A stretch of DNA of 24,678 bases. It comes from Larix sibirica (Eukaryota > Streptophyta > Pinopsida > Pinales > Pinaceae). The stretch's first letter is position 1. Every line of letters begins with the position of its first letter. The position numbers were made by a program, and so were the translations under genes. The notes beneath the pieces are model-generated. The model saw only the letters and a list, made by a program, of their open reading frames with translations, was not told where the DNA came from and ran no database searches. Where the stretch lies: NCBI GenBank assembly GCA_004151065.3, contig NWUY0300010990.1, forward strand, positions 54,577 through 79,254, written 5' to 3'. This document shows, piece after piece, positions 9,079 through 18,893 of the stretch.

Positions 9079-9590
9079 TGAGAAAAAAAGTTTTAAATTA
9101 AATAAAAAGATTTAAAATAATAATAATAATAATTTTGTACCAAAATATAAATTAGAATTGAATAAATGAATAACGTTAAGGTTTTGAATTTATTTTACTA
9201 TTATAATTGAACAAAGTTAGGCTTTAAAAATTAATAAGAGGATTAGAAAAGAATAATCTTTATAATAATTAATGAATATTGGTATAATAAAATGGAAAGA
9301 GGGATTTAAATAAAGATTAAAGAAAGGGGGAAAGATGAGGGAAAGATATATTTGAAAATAATAATACGAAGGGGTAATTTTTTTTTTTAAATTAAACCAA
9401 AATGATTAAATTAGAACTAAAACAAAGTGATTAAAATAGAAATAAGTGCAGAACTTAGGGGTATCCTAAACAAAAGGGTCAAAGTGGAGAGGAGGGGGTT
9501 AAAGGATTAAAAATAAATTAAAAATGAGAGATTTTAGAAAGGGGTTGAGACAACAATTTAATTAAGAACGAGGTTTATTAAAAAGAAATA
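9079..9590. other. AT- and purine-rich stretch, no gene
   Basis: It contains AAT-type runs (about 9117-9133) and purine-rich GGGGAAAGA stretches near 9325. No coding signal or named element was recognised. Confidence 0.5.
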
Positions 9591-9591
9591 A

Positions 9592-9815
9592 AAAGAGCCT
9601 CAAGGGGTAGCTTAGTTGGTTGGATCTTCTGGGACCAATAAAACACAAGGTTGAGGTCAGGGGTTCAATTCTCTAGTTCCTTGGGGGTTAGGCATCGAAG
9701 TAATGTTAACAATAAAGGAGGAGAGGGGTAGATAAACCTCCCAGTCTGTCCAATGTAGGATTTTCCACAAGAACATGGAATTTGATAGACTCCTTGGGAG
9801 AGAAGGGTTTTGATT
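9592..9815 (+). mobile_element. tRNA-derived SINE
   Basis: A perfect RNA polymerase III A box, TAGCTTAGTTGG (9608-9619), and a near-consensus B box, GGTTCAATTCT (9662-9672), lie in the correct order and spacing. About 140 bp of tRNA-unrelated body follows, ending near a TTTTGATTTTTCT tract. The 5' GAGCCTCAAGGGG leader fits a tRNA-like head, but no acceptor stem can be closed, so this is a SINE rather than a tRNA gene. The family and exact ends are uncertain, and no target-site duplication was identified. Confidence 0.65.
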
Positions 9816-10055
9816 TTTCTAAATTAAATATTTTTCTTTTTTCTCTTTTAATCCTAACGGCTAATTTTCTAAATCCTTATTTATTTAGCCTACCCCTTTT
9901 CTAACCTACAAACAACTTCATTGTGATTCTCTGAAGATGGATGGAGTGTCCACTGGAAACGTCAATTGATAAAATCCAACACTGTGATAATCCAGAAACC
10001 TTTATGCAATGCCTATCCATTGTGAAAGCATCCATAAACATAGGTTGTGTCGGAA
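9816..10055. other. Unassigned stretch before LINE fragment
   Basis: A minus-strand ORF (9901-10143) overlaps the start of the plus-strand RT remnant and is probably a shadow. The segment around 9935-10020 may belong to an unrecognised repeat. No gene is supported. Confidence 0.4.
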
Positions 10056-10059
10056 GACT

Positions 10060-10380
10060 TTGGTTGGTATAGTCATAATCCTTCTTTTTCGAGTTGATGA
10101 TATTGTTCTTATGGCGAGGAGTCCTAGTAATCTTGACAAGCAACTAATTTTTTAAAGGGATCTTGATGTAGTATGGGTATGACTGTAAACATTGACAAAA
10201 TAAATGTTACGATAATCAAATCCAAAAAGATCATTTGTGTTAATTTCATGTATAAAAGCAATTACTTGAAGGAAGTGACTTCATAGAAATATTTCGGAAT
10301 TGATCTTCATCACAAACTTTATTGGAACCATAGCATTTGAAAAATAGATTAAAGGAGGGTGGAAAGTTTATTATAGGCTT
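10060..10380 (+). pseudogene. RTE-like LINE reverse transcriptase fragment
   Basis: Reading the plus strand gives LVGIVIILLF then VDDIVLMARSPSNLDKQL from 10060. The consensus would be YADDIVLMARSP, so the catalytic Asp pair is kept. After a frameshift near 10155-10172 comes GMTVNIDK, a TIIKSKK block, LKEVTS, KYFGIDLHHKLYWNHSI and, after another frameshift near 10336, GGWKVYYRL. This run of motifs is characteristic of a widespread plant non-LTR reverse transcriptase that differs from the L1 type at 5880-8150. Frameshifts and stops show it is dead. The similarity stops sharply at about 10380. Confidence 0.8.
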
Positions 10381-10650
10381 GTCTTTTCTATATAATCTTC
10401 CTTGATTTTTAGAGATTATTTTGAGAAAAATCTCTTTTACTTTTTTAGCTATGATTTTAGTCAAAATTTTGTATATTTCATTACACAATGAAATAAGCCT
10501 AAACTTGGAAAAAGAAGATGAGTTAGATTCTTTGGAAATTAAATCCAAAAAAGAAAAGTTGGTGCTTCCTCCCAACTTAAACTTGTTCCTAATCCGTTTT
10601 AGCATGATAGCAACCATTTACCTAAAATAATTTATAAAGTCCGTATTCAC
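10381..10650 (-). pseudogene. L1-type LINE reverse transcriptase fragment, minus strand
   Basis: On the minus strand an open stretch from 10617 shows NFSFLDLISKESN, then FSKFRLISLCNEIYKILTKI, then IAKKVKEIFLKIISKNQG. These are the first RT blocks of a plant L1 LINE (the usual form is FRPISLCN.lYKi). Similarity is lost at about 10385, where the plus-strand RTE-like fragment begins. The remainder of the 123-codon ORF down to 10246 is only the antisense of that fragment. Sequence past 10617 (upstream on this strand) has a stop and runs into satellite DNA. Confidence 0.75.
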
Positions 10651-11935
10651 AACATGTATAGCAACCATGGTAGCAACATGTATGCCCTCACATGATAGCA
10701 ACCATTTAACTAAAATAATTTATAAAATCCTTATTCACAATCCTTTCCTTCCAGTGCTATTAAATTGGTTGTCTTGTTTTACAATACACTTGTCTATTAA
10801 ACATTGTTGGGACATGCATGCCCTCACTTGATAGCAATTATTTTATCTAAAAAATATTTATAAAGTCCCTATTCACATTCCTTTCTTCCTTTCCAATCAT
10901 GATGCAACCCACATATATTGAATTGATGGTCTTGTCTTTACCAGAAAGATTCCCTTCCTCCTTCCCAATCATGATGCAACCCACATATATTGAATTGATG
11001 GTCTTGTCTTTACCAAAAAGATTCCCTTCCTCCTTCCCAATCATGATGCAACCCACTTGTATTGAATTGATGGTCTTATCTTTACAAGAAACTTATCTTG
11101 TAGAAATTGTTGGGCCATGCACGCTCTCACATGATAGTAACCATTTACCTAATATAATTTGTAAAGTCCCTATTCACAATCCCTTCAATCCACTTCTATT
11201 AAATTGGTTGTCTTGTTTTACAAGACACTTGTCTATTAAACATTGTTGGGACATGCATGCCCTCACATGATAGCAATTATTTTATCTAAAAAAATATTTA
11301 TAAAGTCCCTATTTACATTACCTTCCTCCTTTCCAATCATGATGCAACCCACTTGTATTGAATTGATGGCCATGTCTTTACAAAAGATTCCCTTCCTCCT
11401 TTCCAATCATGATGCAACCAACTTGAATTGAATTGATGGTCTTGTCTTTACCATAAACTTATCTTTTAGAAATTGTTGGGATATACATGCCCTCACATGA
11501 TAGCAATCCACTAACCCACAAATAATTTATAAAATCCCTATTCACATCCCCATTTCCCTTTCAAGTCATGATATTTAAAAATCGTTGGAACATGGATATC
11601 CTCACATCAGATGATAGCAATCCACTTACCAAAGATAATTTATTAATCCCCTATTCACAATCTCACTTGTATTGAATTGGTGGTCTAGTTCTAGACGACA
11701 CTTGTATAATAAAAATGGTTAGGACATGCTAAAAATCCACTTTCCTATCATAAGTCTCCCCTATTCACATTAGAACATGCATATAAAAACACACTTTCCT
11801 ATCATAAGTTCCTATTCACATTGCATTTTTTCTTGGATTTGACTATATTCCTTTCACTTTTCTACTACAAATTGTTGCATACGTTCACATCATAACAACC
11901 CACTTATTTATGAAGTCCCTATTCATAATAGGATA
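10620..11935. repeat. Compound satellite, ~110-140-bp units with embedded 72-bp repeats
   Basis: The motif TTTATAAAGTCCCTATTCACA recurs with variation at about 10630, 10720, 10857, 11155, 11297, 11524, 11636, 11740, 11800 and 11905. The motif GGGACATGCATGCCCTCACATGATAGCAA recurs at about 10669, 10810, 11113, 11249, 11479 and 11590. Inserted in this frame are 72-bp units starting CATGATGCAACCCAC at 10898, 10970 and 11042, with more diverged copies near 11338 and 11405. Because 72 is divisible by three, short repetitive ORFs appear on both strands; they are not genes. Confidence 0.8.
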
Positions 11936-11959
11936 ATGTGCATTTAAAAAAAGAAAAGA

Positions 11960-12025
11960 TATATAGGTAGTCCAAGTGAGACACAAAGAAACAAGCTCGA
12001 TTCCCGGTGAAGCGAACCTACTTAA
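11960..12025 (+). mobile_element. Possible SINE head (tRNA-like A and B boxes)
   Basis: TAGTCCAAGTGA (11968-11979) fits a loose A box and AGCTCGATTCC (11994-12004) a loose B box, with tRNA-like spacing. The following sequence is T- and A-rich without a clear SINE body. The two matches are individually weak and could be chance. Confidence 0.3.
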
Positions 12026-12850
12026 GATGATTAAAAAAAATCGTGCAGCTGAATTAATGCAACGTTGTGGTTAAATTTTTGCTTTTGTCTATAGTTAAAA
12101 CATTCAGAATTTGATTTTTTTATTTAAAATTTTTAAAAGAATTTGTATTTTTTCTTAAATTTGATTGGCGTTGTACACGATTGTACATGGTGACGTCACA
12201 ATCGCGTGAGCCTCTCGGGCTACCATATGCGGTTGCCATAAATTCTCGGTTCAGTTCCATTTGGCATTAATGGGCTAAGTCATTCATCTACACTTCTAGC
12301 AATTGCTCTCTTCCACCTCTTCTCCTTGTTGTCTTATCTCGCAACAACACTTGGCAATGTTAATAACGTCAGGGAAATTGCCACCTCGGGCTCTTGTTAC
12401 ATTAAGCGAAGTAGATGTTTTCAAAAAAGGAGATTCAATCATATTTCAAGTGGAGTAAACCTAATTCTATTCCAAGTTTGGAAGAGTTCTATATCATATG
12501 AAGTAACTTAAGACCTCTTCAATTAGTATACAATAGAGAGGTTTATTCCAAGTGAAATAGATTTTTTCCATGTGATGTGCAAACCCAACAAAATAAAATC
12601 ATTTCAATTAAGTGGTGAACGATGTTTATTGATATCACCATTTTTTTGTTTTTATGTTATTCAAGTCAGTGGCTTTAATAGTGCGATGGTCATGTTAATG
12701 ATGCATTGGACTAGGTACAACAATCTAATATTATGTGCCCTAGTTATAGTAAGATCGGGGTAATACTGCATCGTGCCCATGGGTGTGAGAATTCATGATA
12801 TTTGCTAATTTGTATGATGTGACTTTTTGTTTTATTGAAAATATACATTC
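12026..12850. other. Gene-free stretch with a promoter-like segment
   Basis: A perfect TGACGTCA palindrome occurs at 12191-12198, followed by a CT-rich stretch (about 12300-12340) and the small ORF 12326-12511. This resembles a plant promoter and 5' leader, but the ORF has no recognised domain and no splice pattern I can support. The second small ORF (12572-12763) is equally uninformative. A decayed promoter or a repeat is possible. Confidence 0.3.
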
Positions 12851-14300
12851 ATTGAAAGTTAGATTTTGAAGAGATTTACCCTAGAAACTCAAACTAGGAA
12901 AACTAGCCTTCATGTGGAAGAAGTCTTCTTTAACCTTGGCCAGTCCAGCCTTCAACCTCTAAATATGTCTCATCAAATAAAATATTGTGTGCTTGTAAAC
13001 CACCAACGGTAAACACATTAATGACCCAATAAAGGCTATCTTAAACGTTATGCCCTCTCAATGTTTATTAACAACATATCTATGTGTGATTAAATTCAAC
13101 TTCATAACAAGTGCTTACAATTGTATACCCTAACATATGTTGCTAAAAATTGCTTACAATTACATGCCCAAACATGTGATGCTATGAAACACATCAACCT
13201 ATTTTTTATTACTAACATCCCTCTTTCTCCGCATACAATTATCGAATAGTTCTCAATTTGTAATTATCTTTATCACCTTATGCCCTAACAAATGATGCTT
13301 GACTCATATACATGCTTATTTGCATACTATGCTCAATCAAGCACTACTTAACCAAATAGTTATTTATTGGCTATCTTGTGCCTCCTTCCATCAATGCATC
13401 TCACCACTAATATGAGAATGCAGCATCCCTATATCTCAACATCTCTATTGTGCCCACCATGAATTGCCAATCATTTCTTCTCCACAATTCAATGGCCATA
13501 CACAACAAATAGTTTCACATGGGAAGCAAATTAACATTATAGATCGGTTTCAGTCTAGCTAGACACTAGCAGTGTTTGCACATTCCAAAGAACCTCATCG
13601 CACAGGATCTGAGACTCAGACCTCCCTTGGCACCTACTAAAAGCCACTAGGGCTCTTGTCTTTTGCTTGATTAGTGATCACATCATGGCACCTTTTAGCA
13701 ATGTCTACAATTCCACAATTGTCCTGAAGGCTTACTTATAATGTTAGTTCAAATCATATTGTTCCCTTCTCTTAAGGAAATTGTTCTTGAGAAAAGAATC
13801 ATGACTACCCTCACCAGCTTCATTGAGGTTCTCTGCCTCAACGCAGTGACTCTCCACACGGTATAACGCAAATCTCTAAAATCCATAATGAAACATTGAT
13901 ATATCAATATTCAAGCTAATATACCAACCTCACATGCGGGGATAAATACAGTCATAGCTTCCTAGCCAACAATGTGATCCACTTGATCAAGGAGATAATC
14001 CTCCAAGAATTCGAGCAAGCGGAGATTACATTCTTGTAGATCACAAGGAGAATGATACACCCCTCTATCTCCATGCCCTGCATACCTGTAACACCATGCT
14101 CCTACACTAAATGAACTACGACAAGATTAATATGTATTATTCCCTCTAAGAAAAGAATAATGCACCCAAACGGATCCACCACTTAGGTGTTCACTCAGGT
14201 GTTATCTGCATGAATTTTATGTTGATCATCCACGCTACCTCTCCATCAGACAAACAATACCTGCCTACAACTCAAAACTAATCCTTTAATGGACTCTTTT
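12851..14300. other. Long stretch without recognised genes
   Basis: There is no ORF of note on either strand. Repeated phrases such as TGCTTACAATTRYATRCCC at about 13112 and 13151 hint at old tandem structure. The region may be the body of a strongly decayed minus-oriented LTR element whose primer-binding site would lie near 15345, but no gag or pol motif was identified. Confidence 0.35.
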
Positions 14301-14361
14301 CTCAATCTTGATGCCTTTCCACTCCAATTGTCTCAATCTTGATGCCTCTCCACTCCAACTA
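14301..14361. repeat. 31-bp tandem duplication
   Basis: CTCAATCTTGATGCCTYTCC followed by ACTCCAAYT occurs twice in tandem with two or three mismatches. It is a minor local duplication. Confidence 0.75.
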
Positions 14362-15338
14362 CCATTATCAAACCTCTACAACATATATTTTGTAGGTACT
14401 CTGACACATATTCTAATGATATGTACTTGAATAGGGTGTTCAATATGCATCTCGCGGCAATGCATTTATTGTTGTTGTTGTGGAGATATGGATATGGATA
14501 GTTGGATTAACCATTGGATCAGATCTAATTGATATCCCCACAATAGCAACAATAAATACAATATTGAGAAATGCTTATTGAATTCCCTTAAATAGCAAAA
14601 GCATGAACAATCACTCTTGCTCTTTGTTCTCTTTGTGATTAATGGCGATATCCTTGTGCTTAATGAAAAGTACCATAGTCTGATTACTTCAAAGATACAC
14701 AATCAATGGTCTCCATGAGTGCAACGAAAAGCACTTACTTAGATATACATCCAACTTAAAATGCATGCAAAGATCATTGCTTCCTAAGGACATATTGAAC
14801 GATCCATACACAATGAACACAACACTTCTAGTCTGTCACTTCTCAATCCAATCCAACACACCAAAGGATCCACCCACACTCGATCTACACTCCACCATGT
14901 AGATCCAAAATTCTCCATAATAATTCTATCATTGTTATTATCAAATCTAATATATCTACACTTCACCATATAGATGTAGGCATATCCATGGAGAACCAAC
15001 ATATTTGAAGGGCACAAATCCATGTTTCTCCATACATGTTCTCCAAGATTTTGTCACCGCTACGCTAACAAACATCTTCAACAAAGACAATCTATTCCAT
15101 CATGTTGTCCAATAATTCTCTCATTGCATGAGATTTTAAATTGATGAATTTCAAGATCACTCTCCATGTTTCCCAGCTTTGGCTTTCAATATCACAAACT
15201 AGCTAGCTAAGAGTCTAAGTCAAGGTGACTCTAATCCATTATCTAGACAACACCTAGCTCATTTTCACTAGAGACTCTAGGCCTACTAGCTATGATCCAC
15301 TATCCAAGAAACACTATGGCCACTCTCGCAAGAAAATC
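14362..15338. other. Stretch without recognised genes
   Basis: Minus-strand ORFs 14466-14702 and 14784-15023 have no recognised motifs. The sequence is rich in CTCCA and CAACA runs. It contains two related phrases around GATCCACACTCGATCTACACTCCACCATGTAGAT and CTACACTTCACCATATAGAT (about 14868-14905 and 14955-14975), a local diverged duplication. Confidence 0.35.
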
Positions 15339-15354
15339 GAGGCCTAATATCAAA
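15339..15354 (-). other. Possible decayed tRNA(iMet) primer-binding site and LTR end
   Basis: The plus strand reads GGCCTAATATCAAATGTTAAAAC. Reversed, this resembles an LTR end (...TAACA) followed by a degraded TGGTATCAGAGC. It would place a Copia-like element on the minus strand to the left, with its 5' LTR to the right. The match requires a gap and substitutions and no second LTR was found, so this is a weak call. Confidence 0.25.
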
Positions 15355-15843
15355 TGTTAAAACTAAGCACAACAAAAGGATCATAAAAATAACATGGAAA
15401 CCCAAAGCTGAAAAACCAACAAGAAGTCTTTATTAACGCTAGCTAATTTGACCAACTCAAGCCAACAATATCCACTTATTGGTTTCCAATCTTGCTTTAT
15501 AAATATCTATTGTTTATTAGAGGCATAAGTTTTATTTTCCATTTTTTGTTGTGTTAATTGAACAATGTAGTTGTTGTATTAATTGAAGAGGGTCCTTTGA
15601 TGTTGCTTCGAGGAAAAATATCCTTGGATATTCAATTTAGTGGTGTATTCATGTGGCCTTGAGTGCACTTACTACACACTAGAGAGTTTCCACCGAGTCA
15701 AATATTGACCGCCATAAAAACTGACATGTTTGTGGAATGAGTGAGCCCAAAATTTGAACTTCTTTGTACCCTTTTCTAAAGGAATGGGTGTTGTTTAGAG
15801 ATTTTGTGTAGAGAAACATAGTAGGCTTAAGATCATCTCGTAG
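15355..15843. other. Stretch without recognised genes
   Basis: It may contain the LTR suggested by the primer-site-like sequence at 15339-15354. A TATAAATA occurs at about 15497. No coding signal was recognised. Confidence 0.3.
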
Positions 15844-16560
15844 GAAGAAACCATTGTCGAATTGAATACACTAGTTTATTGACTTTGTGAAGAGATTAAT
15901 GGGAAAGATGAGACCATCCAGAGTATGCAGCAATAGAAGCCAAGTCTTGTTGAAAATGGCTGCATACATTTTTATTCTAAATTGAAGAAGTATGAGGTAG
16001 GAGATAGGAAGATTGTTGTGATGGAAGAAACTTTGGACGGTGTTTTTCATAATTTCACAATTGAGTTTGAGGATAAGAAAGACCTACTTGGTGATTTGGA
16101 GTAGATGTGAAGAAGTTTTCTAATGTTGATATTGTTGGACTTTAGGAACAAAATAAAGGGTTGGACAAAGCCAATTTTGGTTGAACATTGAGGTTATATT
16201 CTTGGAGGCTTCTATTGACAAGCTTTGTGATGAAGCCCCCCCACTCTAGGAAAATAATGTCCAATTGTTTGGTGAATACCAAGACTTGAATCAATACTAT
16301 GATATTTTTCTACTATGGATGGTTGATAAATATAAGATTATTCATGGATTGTAGGATTGCAAACAGGGCCTCGAACTAGAATTAGTTGAATGTAGATAAG
16401 TATGAAGAAGTATGACGTTGTGCTTAAGAACTCCTCTCATGCTACATCTTATGTTGATTTTCATGATTATGAATTTGAGGGTATTGTTACTAGTATAGGT
16501 ATTGGTAAGAAGGATGATGTTGATGTTGTGGCACCTTCTCATGCCTTGTTGGATACCTAG
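15844..16560 (+). pseudogene. Decayed unidentified coding stretch
   Basis: Plus-frame translation is clearly protein-like between scattered stops. EETIVELNTLV starts at 15844, then EEINGKDETIQSMQQ (coiled-coil-like), LKKYEVGDRKIVVMEETLDG and FHNFTIEFEDKKDLLGDLE to a TAG at 16104-16106. After frame changes there are FGEYQDLNQYYDIFLLWMVD near 16275 and YDVVLKNSSHATSYVDFHDY from 16411, ending with DDVDVVAPSHALLDT and TAG at 16558. I do not recognise the family. It could be a host pseudogene or a transposon accessory protein. It is cut off by the LTR-like repeat starting at about 16570. Confidence 0.45.
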
Positions 16561-16569
16561 TTTTTTTTC

Positions 16570-16995
16570 TAAGGTGAGGCTCTGGGAGCCTCAAACTGGA
16601 AGCCAGCAACAATAAACAAACACTAAAAAATAACCTAGAAACAAAGAACACAACAATAAGAGGAGTTAAGAATTTTCTAGGAACAAGACATAAGACAAAT
16701 TAGGAATATCACAACATTATGAAGTGATTATTATGCTTGGATAATGGCCTTTATATAGGATTACAAAATGGTCCACTCAAGTGTGCATAGAGCTTGAGGT
16801 TAAGATAAAACAATCAGAAACTAATGCATGTGGCTCGAAGGATAACCTACTAATTACTCATGCTTATACATCAATAATGCATTCACAACAAACCAACTAA
16901 TATCTAGAACTAAGGGGGCATTTCCCTAGAAGTTGGGTGCTGCCATGAGTGAGCTAGACATTGTTGCTCGAGGGTGCATTGGGATATCTACATCA
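16570..16995. mobile_element. LTR-like repeat, copy 1
   Basis: This 426-bp segment aligns along its whole length with 21950-22370 at roughly 75-80 percent identity by eye. It begins with the palindrome GTGAGGCTC..GAGCCTCA and ends ATCTACATCA. Ends of TG...CA type (TGATGTAGAT on the minus strand), an internal TATATAGG or its reverse, and a size near 425 bp fit an LTR or solo LTR. Orientation is uncertain; the minus strand is slightly favoured because a PBS-like sequence follows copy 2 on that strand. No target-site duplication was seen. Confidence 0.6.
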
Positions 16996-17075
16996 GTTCC
17001 TCTTGGTTTATTCTGAAATCATCACCACTTTCTTTCCATGGATGGAGATTATGCTAACTGACTATATTAAATTCT

Positions 17076-17285
17076 ATGAACCTTTATGAGGCTAGAAGTG
17101 TAGATTTGAGGTGTTGTGTGAAACCTAAGGGTGAATTGCTTTATGCTACTAAAAATGAGAGGGGTGATGAGAGTGCCCATAATAGGAACCAGGACATAAA
17201 ATATTTGGTGTATCCCATGAAGGCATTTCAATTTAGGAACGGGACTAGGGAGGGTGAAGACGATTATAAGAAGTGTACATGTTGA
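17076..17285 (+). pseudogene. Unidentified coding-like ORF after the LTR-like repeat
   Basis: This 69-codon ORF starts MNLYEARSVDLRCCVKPKGE and contains DIKYLVYPMKAFQFRNG. Its residue use is protein-like and similar in style to the coding remnant at 15844-16560. Other frames continue with PLSRSIDTNEGRRYSMMGD to about 17350. It may be the continuation of that remnant, separated by the inserted LTR-like repeat, but no family was recognised. The minus ORF 17067-17399 is its shadow. Confidence 0.35.
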
Positions 17286-17399
17286 TGAGCCTTTATCGAG
17301 ATCTATAGATACAAATGAGGGAAGGAGGTATTCTATGATGGGAGATGTTATTGGACCACTACTATTTCTATGTTGTAGAAGGAATACTTTGGGAATCAC

Positions 17400-18133
17400 A
17401 TGTATGATGATGTGAAAAGCTAATGTTGAATATCCTTGTCAAAGCATGGGAATATAATAAAGTGTTAAGAGAGATCTAGGTGGGAAGGTTGAGCTCAAGA
17501 AACCAGATTCGTTGATGACTTCTTATTGGAGCAAGAATTCCATTTCACTTTCAGAGTGAAAGTAGGGATTTTGTAGAATGTAAGTGTTGACCTAGACCTA
17601 GGTGGGAGGGCACATTCCAAAGAATTCAATTTGATTTCTACTAAAGTTATGTAATTTGGGTGGAGCACAAAGCTAAGAAACCAGATCTACTAGAACTGTA
17701 TGCATATGTTGCCACTTGACAAAGACAACCCAATGTATTCCATACCTCCATGTGGTTTGCTCAATGCATGTGAAACTACAAATGATCCAACCTCAAAATC
17801 CATGAATATTGCACTCAAATTATTTGTCTTAGTAACTTGCTAGTAAAAAGGCTTGATGTGCACTGTCAATATTAAGGCAACTAGTTATGATGACAAGGCT
17901 TTTCTCCAATCCTGTACAAACAAAATAATATCCATTGTAAGGAGTAAGTGTATATACGATGACCATAACCTTATGCAAAAAGGTCTAAAATGAATAAGAA
18001 GGTTCAACGACAGAGAGCCAATGGAGTTCTAGTATACCATAGTTGTTAGCACTAAGAGGAGAAGAGAACATTATGTTTCATGCTCAACTAGATGGATACA
18101 ATATTCAATAACCATTTTCCCATACTAGAGATT
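17400..18133. other. Stretch without recognised genes
   Basis: The only structure seen is a diverged duplication. CTAGGTGGGAAGGTTGAGCTCAAGAAACCAGAT (about 17477-17509) is echoed by AGGTGGGAGG (about 17600) and GGAGCACAAAGCTAAGAAACCAGAT (about 17661-17685). No coding signal was recognised. Confidence 0.4.
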
Positions 18134-18876
18134 TGTAACACCCAACTTTGATGTAATCTAATAGAACTTAAACACCATATTTTTAATCCACAATTGTAAA
18201 AGTAAATCAGGAAAAATGATGTGTACCTATATATAAAGGAAAAATTACATATGTACCTCTTAGCTGATGTAATGGAGTATGCAATCGCAGGAACAACATG
18301 AAAAAACCATAGGTGGGACTAGGGAACCACTCTCCTCCCAACGAACCTCCCAGTCATAGATTGAGATCCCCTGAGCCCTCACTTAGCAATACCAAGCCAA
18401 GAAACACTCTCATCATCAAAAACCTCCCTCAACCTCCAAACTCCCATCTCCTCCCAGTTCCCCAGAACGATACAGGAGGAGGGATAAGAAAAAGACCCCT
18501 TCCCCCTCTCATTTCTCCCCTTTTAAGCTTTCTCTATTTCTCCCCCTATTGGACACATATCATCATGCAAAAATCCCCTATTTAGAAAAACAACTTATAT
18601 AATTTTGCTTATTTTATTCTATATCCCCAATAGCCCCTTCTTTAATTTAATTAGATTAAATTAACTTAACTTATGAATTATACAACTTATGCTTTCATGA
18701 ATCCCCATGTTCTTTTTATAAATAATATTATAGGATTATGAACCTACATAATCTAATATTGTTATACATGGTTAGGACCCACTCATGTGGCCATCACAAG
18801 TATGTACTTCACCTACACTATAACCCAATTATGTCCCCCTAAAATAAATTCAAATATGTGACATAGGGGTGTTACA
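18134..18876 (-). mobile_element. Ty3/gypsy-type LTR
   Basis: The 743-bp element has exact terminal inverted ends, TGTAACACCC (18134-18143) and GGGTGTTACA (18867-18876), the ends typical of many plant Ty3/gypsy LTRs. On the minus strand it is preceded by a polypurine tract (18880-18893), so it would be a 3' LTR of a minus-oriented element lying to its right. A related copy of its right portion is at 20455-20869. The flanking 5-mers (AGATT and TACTC) do not match. The proline-rich ORF at 18313-18585 is an LTR by-product. Confidence 0.75.
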
Positions 18877-18893
18877 TACTCCCCCCCTTCAAG
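18877..18893 (-). other. Polypurine tract and gypsy pol 3' tail
   Basis: The minus strand reads CTTGAAGGGGGGAGTA directly before the LTR start TGTAACACCCC. Slightly upstream it reads ATGAAGTTCCTTGAAGGGGGG, a common tail of plant gypsy polyproteins (a DE..LEGG-type end). This fixes the orientation of the LTR at 18134-18876. Confidence 0.65.

Noticed and set aside
9592-9680. A tRNA gene.
   Set aside because: A and B boxes are present but no acceptor or anticodon stem can be closed, and a SINE body follows.
10246-10380. The C-terminal half of the minus-strand 123-codon ORF as part of the L1 RT.
   Set aside because: It is antisense to recognisable plus-strand RTE-like RT sequence, and L1 motifs stop at about 10385.
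10899-11270. A 123-codon ORF with repeated MMQPTYIELMVLSLP segments, and its minus-strand counterpart at 10847-11056.
   Set aside because: It arises because the 72-bp satellite unit is a multiple of three; both strands stay open for the same reason and no domain is present.
10620-11935. A CRISPR-like array.
   Set aside because: Repeats are long, diverged and not separated by unique spacers of uniform length, and the genome is plant nuclear.
17067-17399. A 110-codon minus-strand ORF.
   Set aside because: It is antisense to a more protein-like plus-strand reading at 17076-17350 and shows no motif.
18313-18585. A 90-codon proline- and serine-rich ORF.
   Set aside because: It lies wholly inside the gypsy-type LTR and is not conserved in the second LTR copy.
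18129-18881. A 5-bp target-site duplication around the gypsy-type LTR.
   Set aside because: The flanking pentamers AGATT and TACTC do not match, consistent with one side being the element's interior.
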